Source: Nereocystis luetkeana
Taxonomy: Eukaryota > Sar > Phaeophyceae > Laminariales > Laminariaceae
Reading direction: 5' to 3'
Length of the DNA: 64,000 nucleotides
NCBI GenBank assembly: GCA_031213475.1
Contig: JARUPZ010000013.1
Location: 7,773,338-7,837,337 of the forward strand
Shown piece by piece: positions 54,776 to 64,000 of the stretch; position 1 is the first letter of the stretch; each line of letters begins with the position of its first letter. A program made the translations under genes and the position numbers. Under the pieces are notes generated by a model, which did no database searches, was not told where the DNA came from, and saw nothing but the letters and a program-made list of their open reading frames with translations.

Positions 54776-55185
54776 TTGTTTGGTGTACACGCACCAATTG
54801 CCATCAATACCCAGCATTACCCGTTCGAAGTGCTGTCTTGTCTGCTGTGCCCCCCCATCCGGGGCGTGTGTCGTCGTGATGTTTCCTTGTTCATTGTCTG
54901 TGGCATTGTTTCTCGGGGTTTGATTTCATCTTCACTCATTTGCTGTGGTATTGAATGGAGTTCATACAAGTACATCGTGGCCCCACGATCTCAGCGCTTG
55001 CATTAACTCGTACAGGCTGTAGTAATACAGACAGACAGGTAGAGTCGGGGTATTACAATAGGGGTGTTGGAAGACATGCACGGAGGCGCGACGCTCGTAG
55101 CGCCTAGCACAGTATGTACCGTGCCTGCTCATTTACACAGTTATATGGACATTATATACCTACCAGGTACAGCAGTAGTACATCT

Positions 55186-57595
55186 TATCCGTGATCAGCT
55201 TTAATACCTGATCCCGTGTGATTATCGCACGCCTGCGATTTGCCATCGACCTCATGCTTGCTTGTTATCAAGCTGGAGACGATTGCTAGTATTCACACAC
55301 CAATGTTTACCCGTGGCCAAATAAACGCCATGTTCCCGGGTGACCATGGCGCGCCGGTTCTTTGCAATCCAGAGTTGCTTGTGATCAACCTGGAGGTGTT
55401 TGCTAGTAGCCGCAGTCATGCTTTGCCGAGGTCTAATCGAGTCCACGCTTGCCTGTGATCAAGCTGGGGCCGTTGAAGTAGTAAGCGCACCTATGTTTTT
55501 CCGTAGTCATATTATCCGTCGTCAGCTTTAGTCCCTGATCCCGTGTGATTATCGCACGCCTGCGATTTGCCATCGACCCCATGCCTGCTTGTGATCAAGC
55601 TGGAGACGAACGCTAGCGATCACACCCCTGTTTACCCGAAGGCAAATAACGCCATCTTCCCGTGTGACCATGGCGCGCCGGTTCTTTGCAATCGACACCA
55701 GAGTTGCTTGTGATCAAACAGAAGGTCTTTGCTAGAAGCCGCAGTCGTGTTTTGCCGGGGTTTAATCGACTCCACGCTTGCGTGTGATCAAGCTGGAGGT
55801 GTTGAAGTAGTGAGCGCACCTTTGTTTTTCCGTAGTCATATTATCCGTGATCGGCTTTAATCACTGATCCCGTGTGATTTTCGCACGCCTGCGATTTGCC
55901 ATCGACCCCATGCCTGCTTGTGATCAAGCTGGAGACGAACGCTAGCGATCACACCCCTGTTTACCCGGAGAAGAATACACGCTAGATCCCGGGTGACCGT
56001 GGCGCGCCGGTTCTTTGCAATCGAGTCCAGAGTTGCTTGTGATCAAGCTGGAGACGATTGCTAGTGATCACACCCATGTTTACCCGTGGCCAAATGAACG
56101 ACATCTTCCCGGGTGACCATGGCGCGCCGGTTCTTTGCAATCCAGAGTTGCTTGTCATCAACCTGGAGGTGTTTGCTAGTAGCCGCAGTCATGTTTTGCC
56201 GGGGTTTAATCGACTCCACGCTTGCCTGTGATCAAGCTGGAGGCGTTGAAGTAGTGAGCGCACCTTTGTTTTTCCGTAGTCATATTATCCGTGATCGGCT
56301 TTTATCCCTGATCCCGTGTGATTCTCGCATGCCTGCGATTTGCCATCGACCCCATGCCTGCTTGTGATCAAGCTGGAGACGAACGCTAGCGATCACACCC
56401 CTGTTTACCCGGAGGAAGAAAAACGCCATGATCACGGGTGACCATGGCGCGCCGGTTCGTTGCAATCGAGTCCAGAGTTGCTTGTGATCAAGCTGGAGAC
56501 GATTGCTAGTAATCACACCCATGTTTACCCGTGGCCAAATAAACGACATCTTCCCGGGTGACCATGGCGGGCCGGTTCTTTGCAATCGAGCCCAGAGTTG
56601 CTTGTGATCAACCTGGAGGTGTTTGCTAGTAGCCGCAGTCATGTTTTGCCGAGGTCTAATCGAGTCCACGCTTGCCTGTGATCAAGCTGGGGCCGTTGAA
56701 GTAGTGAGCGCACCTTTGTTTTTCCGTAGTCATATTATCCGTCGTCAGCTTTAGTCCCTGATCCCGTGTGATTTTCGCACGATATTCGCACGCCTGCGAT
56801 TTGCCATCGACCCCATGCCTGCTTGTGATCAAGCTGGAGACGAACGCTAGCGATCACACCCCTGTTTACCCGAAGGCAAAAAAAACGCCATCTTCCTGGG
56901 TGATCATGGCGCGCCGGTTCTTTGCAATCGAGTCCAGAGTTGTTTGTGATCAACCAGGAGATGTTTGCTAGTAGCCGCAGAGATGTTATGATTCTCGCAT
57001 GCCTGCGATTTGCCATCGACCCCATGCTTGCTTGTGATCAAGCTGGAGACGAATGCTAGTGATATCACCCATGTTTACCGGAAGGAAAATAAACGCCATC
57101 TTCCCGGGTGACCATAGCGCGCCGGTTCTTTGCAATCGAATCCAGAGTTGCTTGTGATCAAACAGGAGATGTTTGCTAATAGCCGCAGCCATGTTTTGTG
57201 GGGTCTAATCGACTTTACGCTTGCCTGTGATCAAGCTGGAGGCGTTCAAAAAGTGAGCGCACCTTTGCCTTTCCGTGGTCAGCTGCAATCCCTAATCCCG
57301 TGTGATTATCGCTCGCCTGAGTTCTGCTATCGACTCTATGCTAGCTTGTGATCGAGCTGGAGGCGGCCGCTAGCGATCACACCTATTTTCGCCCGTGGTA
57401 AAAAAAAACGCCATGATCCCGTGTGACCATGGCACGCCGGTTCTTTTGCAATCGAGTCCAGAGTTGCTTGTGATCAACCAGGAGATGTTTACTAGTAGCC
57501 ACGGCCATAGTTGGCTGTGGGTCAACTTGGAAACTTGGCAGCCACGGTTGCGACGCAGCGTTGCCTTACTTCCAAAGAAACTGCCTATGGCGCGA
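55186..57595. repeat. Satellite array 2, trimeric higher-order repeat of ~110-bp monomers
   Basis: Three related monomers follow each other: a (ATCGACCCCATGCCTGC), b (ATCGAGTCCAGAGTTGC) and c (ATCGACTCCACGCTTGC). All continue with (C/T)TGTGATCAA(G/C)CTGGAG and end in TTTNCC(C/G)G. The trimer is ~327 bp; about seven are present, some with deletions. The ATGGCGCGCCGGTTC word marks monomer b at 55343, 55670, 55999, 56118, 56442, 56564 (with one change), 56905, 57114 (changed) and 57428 (changed). Open frames of 60-130 codons on both strands are artefacts of the repeat. Confidence 0.9.
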
Positions 57596-57990
57596 TAATC
57601 ATATTGTTACCCTGTGATGCGCGAAGTTAGTTTTTATACTACTTTCAACACGGTACCTGCAGGATGTGCAAATCCCTACAGATGTATCAGCCCGTACGTA
57701 GTTTTGGTATTGTTATAGTGAGCTTATGCGGGCTGGTTAACTCCGGTTTAGGGTTGGCCTTCGGGTTCGAGAAAATAGTAGTAGGTCGAGAAATGATCAT
57801 GGTAAGGATCCTATTAACATAACTGTACGTAGATATGTTATAACGACAGCATATTCGTGCTCTCCCTTGCGTAGTTAGTGTTCAAAGGGGGGTGGTGAGT
57901 ATGGCTAAACTAGCGAGTCGAAAAGCATGCAGCCGGGACACCCGAGCTGCACTGCGACGCTGATGTCAGCCACAGCACCCAAGACGTTTC
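57596..57990. other. Unassigned DNA between satellite and gypsy remnant
   Basis: About 400 bp, A/T-rich, no domain or repeat partner. Confidence 0.4.
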
Positions 57991-58660
57991 ATGACGCGGG
58001 TCGCTAACTCGTACCTGACTCGACCGTCGAGTAACTTGTGGGCCGAGCGACAGCGTTTAGTGGGTACGCTTTTGGGTCGAGCGCCAGCAGTTAGTGGGTA
58101 CGCTTTGTTGTTAGGCAAGGCAGGACCGACCACGTCGCCGTTCCTTGTCCCGCTCTATTTAGAGAGTCATGATCACGCCCCACGCCACCGATCCATGCTC
58201 TCAGAAACCACGCACGCCGAGACCACACCCGCCCCCTGCGCCTTCGCTGCTCGGAGCCGTTGTTGACAGGACCCCTCAGACTAATCGCGGCGCTGGCTCC
58301 CTACAGGCATCAGGGGAAGAGGGCTTGACTGACAGGCAGCTGGGCACCCTCGCGTTTCACGACAGGCTTGCCTCGGTAGGGGTGCACATGTCGGCGGTGG
58401 CGCTTCGGCAATCAACGCGTGCGTCCACGCCGTCCGTGCGGCTTCGTCCGCTCCCCGATTACGTGGCTCGAGCGCCGCGGGCACTTCGGGCGGCCCCGGC
58501 CCCCCATTCATGCACGGGGTCGGCGCGTCCGCCGTCGACGGGGGGTGGCTGGACAGTGTCCAAGGGGAGGCGGCGGTGCAGAGAAACATACCTCGTCAGT
58601 GGTGGTGCCAAGGGGTCGTGGAATGACCTCGGCGGTACCCGGGGGTAGCTCGGGTGCACC
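57991..58660 (+). pseudogene. E5 degraded pol/gag segment, unassigned
   Basis: GC-rich coding-like DNA with open frames (58169-58648, 159 codons). Composition matches the gypsy remnant that follows. It may be the RNase H-integrase connection, but no catalytic motif is visible. Confidence 0.35.
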
Positions 58661-58814
58661 CCCCTGAGGGGGGGAGAGTTGCCGCATAGCGAGCACCCGT
58701 CGGAACGGGCGGTGGTGGAGCAGACTATCGACGCATTGCGAGACGTTCCGGGCTTGGTGAGACGGCAGGACACTGAAGGCACGGACACCCAGGGGTCGCC
58801 AGGACGCTTTTACT

Positions 58815-58998
58815 ACTTCGCGACCGCTTCCTTTGGTCAGGGAGGTGTAGAGACGCGAAAGAGTATGTCTTGTCGTGCGGGTGCCAGCGTGGGAAGCGAA
58901 CGCGTAACCAGCGTATAGCTATGCTGCCGGGCAGATACCTCGAGCCGTGGGAACTTCTGGAGGTGGACTTGCTGAGGATCCCCAACACGTCAGAGGCA
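58815..58998 (+). pseudogene. E5 integrase zinc-binding region and start of core
   Basis: Read in the frame giving L-R-D-R-F-L-W, then V-L-S-C-G-C-Q-R-G-K-R, and W-E-L-L-E-V-D-L-L-R-I-P, which carries the first catalytic Asp of a Ty3/gypsy integrase. Homology stops abruptly at ~58998, and the next recognisable part is the integrase C-terminus at ~59040. Confidence 0.75.
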
Positions 58999-59037
58999 GC
59001 CCGCGTACGCCCCTCGATATATTAGTGCCTCTGATAG

Positions 59038-59691
59038 ATGACACGGAGGCCTCGGGAGGCACTCGAGAGGATACACGAGGGCAGGGGGAAGGCGCGAAAA
59101 CGTCGCAACGCATCGATTCAGCGGCCGTCGGCGGGCAGTCGGGTCGTGACGGGCGATCTCGTCCTGGCGGGGGAGAGCGACAGCTCGCTCTACCGGCAGG
59201 GTATGGGGCCTAAACTGGTCCATGAAAAGTGGACTGGTCCGTGGAAAGTGGTGGAGGTGGTGATCGAGGGCCTGAACATATTCGTCGAGATGAAAGGCAG
59301 GACGACGCGCTCCAGGACGGTCTCCGCTGCATCGTTGAAACCATTCTACATGAGGTTGTCAGATATTCGCCACTCCATGGAGGACGAGTTCGCGCAGATG
59401 GCGTGGGGAGCTGACCTGGGCTCGGAGGGCACTCGACTACAGCAGCACCAACGCACACGCTCCTGGACAGGAGGCGGGTGGTCAACGCGACCGGGTCGCG
59501 AGATGGGAGTACCGCGGCCGGGACCTCGACGGGGTGGCGTCGGACTGGGTCTCGGAGGCGGAGTCATTGGACGGCTTCACCCCGCTGCAGTTGGACACGC
59601 TGCACGGGTTGTGGAACTTCTACGATCCGAGCTGCGAGCAGAGTCGCACCGCAGCCCGAGACGAGGGGGGCGAGGAGACACCTCGCGCTGA
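59038..59691 (+). pseudogene. E5 integrase C-terminal domain and chromodomain
   Basis: The 217-codon frame holds V-T-G-D-L-V-L and K-W-T-G-P-W-K-V-V-E-V (GPY/F-type C-terminal domain) up to ~59350. The chromodomain is visible in another frame at ~59485-59625: R-W-E-Y-R-G-R-D-L-D-G-V followed by D-W-V-S-E-A-E. Most of the DDE core (two of three acidic residues) is deleted between ~58998 and 59038. Confidence 0.75.
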
Positions 59692-59960
59692 GTAGAAAGG
59701 AGGCGCTGAGAAGGTTCCCGATCGGCACGAAAGTCAGCAAGCCGGTCGAGGGCGGCAAGGGGCTTGCAGGGCGGCCCGGGCAGGTCTATGGCTTTGGCTT
59801 CGGGGGGGATTGATGGGTGGGGAGTGCCTACGGCTATGGCTCCGGGGTGGCGATTCTCGAAGCACTTGTTCTAAGCTGGGAAGGATGAGCGGGACGCCGC
59901 TGGGTGGGTTGTTCTAGGCCAACGGCACTTGAAAAACCTAACCCGCTTAGCTCGGCAGCG
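59692..59960 (+). pseudogene. E5 SH3/Tudor-like module after chromodomain
   Basis: The frame open to 59813 reads F-P-I-G-T-K-V-S-K-P-V-E-G-G-K-G and G-Q-V-Y-G-F, the start of a small beta-barrel module of SH3/Tudor type. It degenerates beyond ~59820. It occupies the same place, after the chromodomain, as the module at 46769-47083. Confidence 0.55.
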
Positions 59961-60007
59961 GCCCTACAAATTTACAGGAGTTTATTGTTTTGGTAGGCGC
60001 CAGATGA

Positions 60008-60211
60008 TTGCTATGTTTAAGTCATGCGAAAAAGACGCTGCCATCTCGCATTACCGTCGCGATCTGTGTATCTATGGCAGGAGTAGGGGGCAATAGGAGA
60101 CTATTGTCCGAAGGAACGGGGTTCCTTGCGATCTCCGATATTCTGTTTTTGTCTAGCTTTCATCTTGGAGGCGCGACGATTGTGATATTTTCCTATCGAT
60201 TGGCAGAATGA
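60008..60211 (+). pseudogene. Hydrophobic ORF related to one in the short LTR element
   Basis: 67 codons. I-C-V-S-M-A, L-A-I-S-D-I-L-F-L and G-G-A-T-I-V-I-F-S correspond to I-C-V-S-I-A, L-A-I-S-G-M-I-L-F and S-G-A-T-T-V-I-F-S in the frame at 22934-23194. Function unknown. Both lie shortly before a 3' LTR, so an untranslated shared region is as likely as a protein. Confidence 0.35.
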
Positions 60212-60485
60212 TTTTAGGTGGTACCGGGACTGTACATCGGGGAAACCGTAGCGAGTTTAGGGGTCAGCCCAGAATTCGGAGACGTAGTTGGAGGGGGCGT
60301 AACAGTGTACGCCGCGTTCGTGAGCAAGGCGACGCATGTAGTGTGCTCACTAGGGGTGGGCTTTTCTATCTGAAGAAAAATGGGCCGCGTTTTCTTCCCT
60401 CAGTTTGGTTGGCATAGATTACCTCTGGCCCACCGTCTGCGATATCGCGTGGCTTGCCTTGTCCGTTTAAACCAGCTGGGGAGGA
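60212..60485 (+). other. E5 3' untranslated region with polypurine tract
   Basis: No domain. Ends in ctggggagga against the LTR start at 60486. Confidence 0.65.
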
Positions 60486-60933
60486 TGTTACGGTGGTAGT
60501 CCAGGGATCCGAGGGGTTTCCAAAAGTGGACACGACATGTAGGCAAAGGGGAAAATGCGAGTTGAACCCGGCGACTGTGGTGGTGTAAGCAGACGGTCAC
60601 AACCTTTCTCCACCCCTTCAGCTTCTTATACCTCGTCTCGTGGCCGGCAGTGTGTGCCTATACTACAACGACTGAGACAACTGTGAGATGGATCAGGCGT
60701 ACGTTCCGCAAGCTGGGTGGAACCATGGGAATCCAGGTGGCAGTCTTTGCAGCGAACTGAAAGAGCTTGAGCGTGTTAATGAGTGCCAGACGGCCTAAAC
60801 AAAGTAATACATGATGGTTTTAGAGTGGGAATATATATGAGCATCCTTTCGAGGAACATGAGCTTTATCGGCCGGAGAGCCCGACGATACTACGCCATCA
60901 TACATGACACGCGCACCGCTCGACTCTGTAACA
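60486..60933 (+). repeat. 3' LTR of E5
   Basis: 448 bp, TGTTACGG...CTGTAACA, copy of 51859-52306, same length. Confidence 0.87.
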
Positions 60934-61230
60934 GGGCAACAACTAAACTCACGTATGTATGCCATATTCGACTACAGTGCAGCGGTAGGCCTCTCAGTAG
61001 TAGCGCCGGTTGCCGGAGTAGTTCCGGTATTTTAGGCTGGGATATAACCGGACGCCCCGGTGGGCTATTCTTAGGGTCACCGTCGGATACTGCTGCGAGT
61101 TGATGTTCGATTATGTTCGAACCCCGTGTGGCTGGTGGGTCGAACTTTTGGGTTTGTTTGCCTACAACTAAAAAACGGGATCAGCGGCTGAGAGCGTCTA
61201 CGTACTGTTGTCGTATGTCATCTTAATGTA
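60934..61230. other. Unassigned DNA
   Basis: Roughly 300 bp right of E5 without a recognisable feature. Confidence 0.4.
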
Positions 61231-61323
61231 GACCATAGTTAACAGGACCAAATATTGTTAGCAAAATAGCGGAATATATAGAGTTTTGTGTGTACCGTAG
61301 GTGCTACTAACTATGGTCCCCCG
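61231..61323 (-). mobile_element. MITE, copy 6
   Basis: 93 bp. Right terminus ATGGTCCCCCG intact; left terminus truncated to GACCATAGTT; inner ACAGGACCAAA. Preceded by TA and followed by TA. The order of inner sequences matches copy 5, the inverted one. Confidence 0.78.
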
Positions 61324-64000
61324 TACTAGTAGTGGGGTAGGTAGATGTAATTCGATGCCAGTCAACGAGGGAAGAAATGGTTGACGCCTTGTCGCGATAG
61401 AAACGCCTCCCAAGGAAAGAGCCGTAGTGGGGAGGGGGGTAAAGAGCCTATGTACTGTCCGACCCAGGATCTGAGTTACGACTTCGTATATAGGAAGGAG
61501 AGAGAAAAGAAGGGCGAACATATATGTTAGTTTAGAACTACATACTTAGATCACAACCCCTGAGCGTGCTCGGTTGGTACATTCCTGCCTTCTCAGAGCT
61601 CCCACTTCCAAACCGTTTCTTTCATTACTTGCCGGACCTTTCCAGCAGTTCTTTGTTTTCTTCATTTCTCTTGGCACTCTCGGTTCTTTTTTTTGTTTTC
61701 TTCTTTCGTTTCGTGTGCGTGCGTGTACTCCGAGTACGGCAACGTGGGAGAGCCCGGCACCGTCGCGGGTGTCAGCGGGTGCTGGCGGGTAGAGGGAGGG
61801 CTGCAAGGAGCGCGGTCGCCGCTTTCGCGCCTAAGCGTCGCGTGTGCCTCGAGACACGAGGGATGCATGAACGGGGTTTGTGTGCCCCTCCATTTATGAT
61901 TTTTTATAGATTACGTACGATTTATAAGGGTCGTTCGAGACGGCAAGATAATTTTCAAGCGGTGCTTATTTTTGCGACCACGCTGAAGTTGTAAGAGGGA
62001 GATGTGCAGCTTGAACACCAACGTTATGGAACTGGCGAACGACGGCCACGGTGAGCACCGGGCTTCACGCGAGGCGGGCGACGGCGCTGATTGTGGCAGA
62101 GAGTGATAAAAGCTTTACCCGGACCGAATCGGTAGCGAGGTGGTCGCGAGAGGGGCGGACGGCGTACGAGGCAGAGAGAGAAGCTCTTCTGTGCGTTTTT
62201 TTTCTTTTCTTCTTTTTGACCGGGTGCAAGGTGTCCCAATCAGGCAGAAAATTATTACACGAGAGGGGGCATATATATTTTTTCCTTTCCGAGTTGTCGG
62301 TTTCATTTTCATTATTTTTGCTGCTGTGCCGTGCTGTGCTTTCGCCTTCTTAGTGCATACGAGTACAGACATAAGAGCAGATCGAAAGAAGAAAATAAGA
62401 AAAGACAGTAGTAGTATCCTACCCGGGGTATGTACGTACGTACGACATCCGCGACGCGAAGCGTATGTGGCATCCGAGCTGGCGTCGGAGCTGTTTTTTC
62501 CTGAAGTATACCGGCGGGAGTCTGGGCATTATCAAGTCGCCGGTTTGCAATTACGAACTAAACTCAATCGTGGACCTCGGTCACTTCGCATAATCTGATG
62601 TACTGTTTCCCTTCCTCCTGAGCGAGCGTAGCGGGCGGCGTAGGCCGCCCGCGGAGCGAAGAGCCTCCTAATTCGTATCGTAGAACATTTTTTTTACAAT
62701 TTTTTTACTTTTTGTTTCGCGCAATCTTTCAATGTTCCATACTTTCCTGATCTTTTTTCCTAATGAGTGAAATTTGACGAACTGTATTTATTTAGTTTGT
62801 TCCTGGAGATTTTTACGAATAGTGACAGAACGCCTCCGTATATTGATACATATTTCCAAATATTTCCAAACTTTGGCAATTAACTATGGAATAAACGCTC
62901 TCCGATAATTACGAGCTATGAAATGGGATGGAAAACACACAAAGGTTTTATTCCCCAATCCGGACTACTCCCGGTTGTCGCAGTAGCGTCGGGTTTCAGG
63001 CTGGCACGAGTTGTATGCTCTTCATCATGGGGAATTACCCCCGCAATGTTCGGGCGCGTGGTATCATAGCTGTGCTGCATCATTTTTGCCAGACAGTCCC
63101 GGAAGAGAAGGCGATCGTTGATATTCGTGTGGTGTTTTTTTTCGGTTCGATCGCTCCATATTCACTGCATGCCCGCGAGTAGTCACTCTGACAGCACCCT
63201 AGACATCAGGCGTGTTTCTCTCTGTGTCCACGACTACCGCGCATTTCGTACGGTGAAGGCAGCACGCCAAACAGCAGCCGCTGTAGTAGTCAGCAGCCAC
63301 GACTGGGTTAGTGGGGGGAACGGGGGGGGCTCTATGTTGTATAGTTGAGAGGATATACGCGCGGCCATGTTATAGTACGCGACAGCACTGAAGAATCTAC
63401 TAATATTTTAACTCAGTCTCGCGTCTTATTTCCTCTCCAATTTCAGCAGACAGACATACATGCTTAATTCCATTTTTTTGTTGGTCGAGGAGGTGCAAAA
63501 CGCCAAGTTACTATATATAATTAAATTTCTTATTTTGCAAAGGCGTTCAATGCGACCTTTTTGTTCTTGAGCAGTTATCAAGAACTTTTTTTTTTTCTCA
63601 CATACATGGCATCGGTCACTCGTAATTCACAGGATATTTTTTTAGAAACGATGCTCTTCAGAACTGCAGGCACAAAGTTAATCGGAGCCCATCTTCAACG
63701 ACTCTGCTGTAGCACTATTATTACTACTCGCCCATAGAATAGGGGGTATAGCCACTCAATCGACCTGGTCTACGTTACGCACGTTGGGCGTCAATGCTCT
63801 CCCCCAGCTACTGACTGCCGTTTTTTCTCCGCCTGCTTGTCAATCTCCCAGCTGACTGTTCTGCCCGCCCGCTCCCCCGTCTGCTCTTTGTCGCTACGCT
63901 CTATCTAGTAAAACCCACGCACCCACCGCCGCGCTTGTTTCGGTGCTGAGTCCACCTAACGGTAGCTCAATGCTGCGCACCCTTATCCGTACACTTCTTT
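61324..64000. other. Unassigned right end of window
   Basis: 2.7 kb. Open frames (for example 61566-61994 and 62140-62598) have skewed T/C- or Arg-rich composition and no recognised domain. A hairpin GCGGGCGG...CCGCCCGC lies at ~62631-62652. A pyrimidine-rich stretch runs from ~63790 to 63960. No RNA gene or transposon was recognised. Confidence 0.4.

Larger units (their letters stand above)
51859..60933 (+). mobile_element. E5: LTR element with chromovirus integrase remnant
   Basis: LTRs of 448 bp at 51859-52306 and 60486-60933, with TGTTAC / GTAACA termini. A long primer site follows the left LTR and a polypurine tract (tggggagga) precedes the right one, so orientation is plus. Pol remnants at 58.8-59.9 kb belong to Ty3/gypsy. 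The flanks (aggac left, gggca right) do not match, so there is no clear target duplication; either the ends were rearranged or two related elements recombined. The interior also holds a satellite (55.2-57.6 kb), a tandem repeat (54.3-54.8 kb) and a ~190-bp direct repeat, which together displace most of gag and pol. Confidence 0.75.

Noticed and set aside
56280-56669. 129-codon minus-strand ORF
   Set aside because: Lies fully in satellite array 2 and repeats its monomers.
57740-57770. Telomere-like GGTTTAGGGTTGG
   Set aside because: Only a single TTTAGGG unit; no array.
61566-61994. 142-codon ORF with a hydrophobic N-terminal region
   Set aside because: T-rich tract translated as Leu/Phe; no domain, no conserved neighbour, competing frames in the same place.

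Overview
The window is eukaryotic, repeat-dominated DNA. I found no host gene with a convincing intact reading frame and no rRNA, tRNA gene or CRISPR array. Almost everything recognisable is retrotransposon, satellite or miniature transposon. The mix suggests a stramenopile, most likely a brown alga: Ty1/copia elements with Gln/Gly-rich Gag and a DSA/DNG protease, chromodomain Ty3/gypsy remnants, a tyrosine-recombinase retroelement, and a dispersed ACAGCAGTA / TACTGCTGT word. That assignment is inference, because no host gene or rRNA confirms it.

Layout. (1) 42-27752 is one minus-strand Ty1/copia element (C2) bounded by LTRs and a 5-bp target duplication TCTTC (37-41 and 27753-27757). Three younger insertions split it. 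The first is a non-autonomous LTR element of 2.6 kb (20884-23472, duplication GTACA). The second is a tyrosine-recombinase (YR) element, about 8.7 kb without C1, ending near 16758. The third is a near-complete plus-strand Ty1/copia element (C1, 947-8056, duplication TGCTT) that sits inside the left end of the YR element. (2) The YR element has repeats arranged A1 ... B1-A2-B2, a Gag with a CCCH zinc finger and a decayed recombinase. I see no reverse transcriptase in it. It also holds an 18-copy satellite (9.2-12.2 kb) arranged in trimeric higher-order units. (3) 28.4-44.6 kb is a mosaic of inverted and direct repeats carrying five copies of a ~100-bp MITE (a sixth is at 61.2 kb). It is interrupted by a 7.5-kb LTR element without recognisable pol (35739-43300). 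(4) 46.1-47.2 kb is the 3' end of a chromovirus pol gene: integrase C-terminus, chromodomain and a second SH3/Tudor-like module. (5) 49.3-51.5 kb holds two minisatellite arrays around a hAT transposase scrap. (6) 51859-60933 is another LTR element with 448-bp LTRs and an unusually long tRNA-complementary primer site. It contains a second trimeric higher-order satellite (55.2-57.6 kb) and a deleted chromovirus integrase. (7) 60.9-64 kb holds one MITE and otherwise unassigned DNA.

The order of events can be read from the nesting. C2 is oldest, the YR element and the short LTR element entered it, and C1 (LTRs about 98% identical) came last on that branch. All coding regions are broken, so nothing here looks able to move by itself in its present form.
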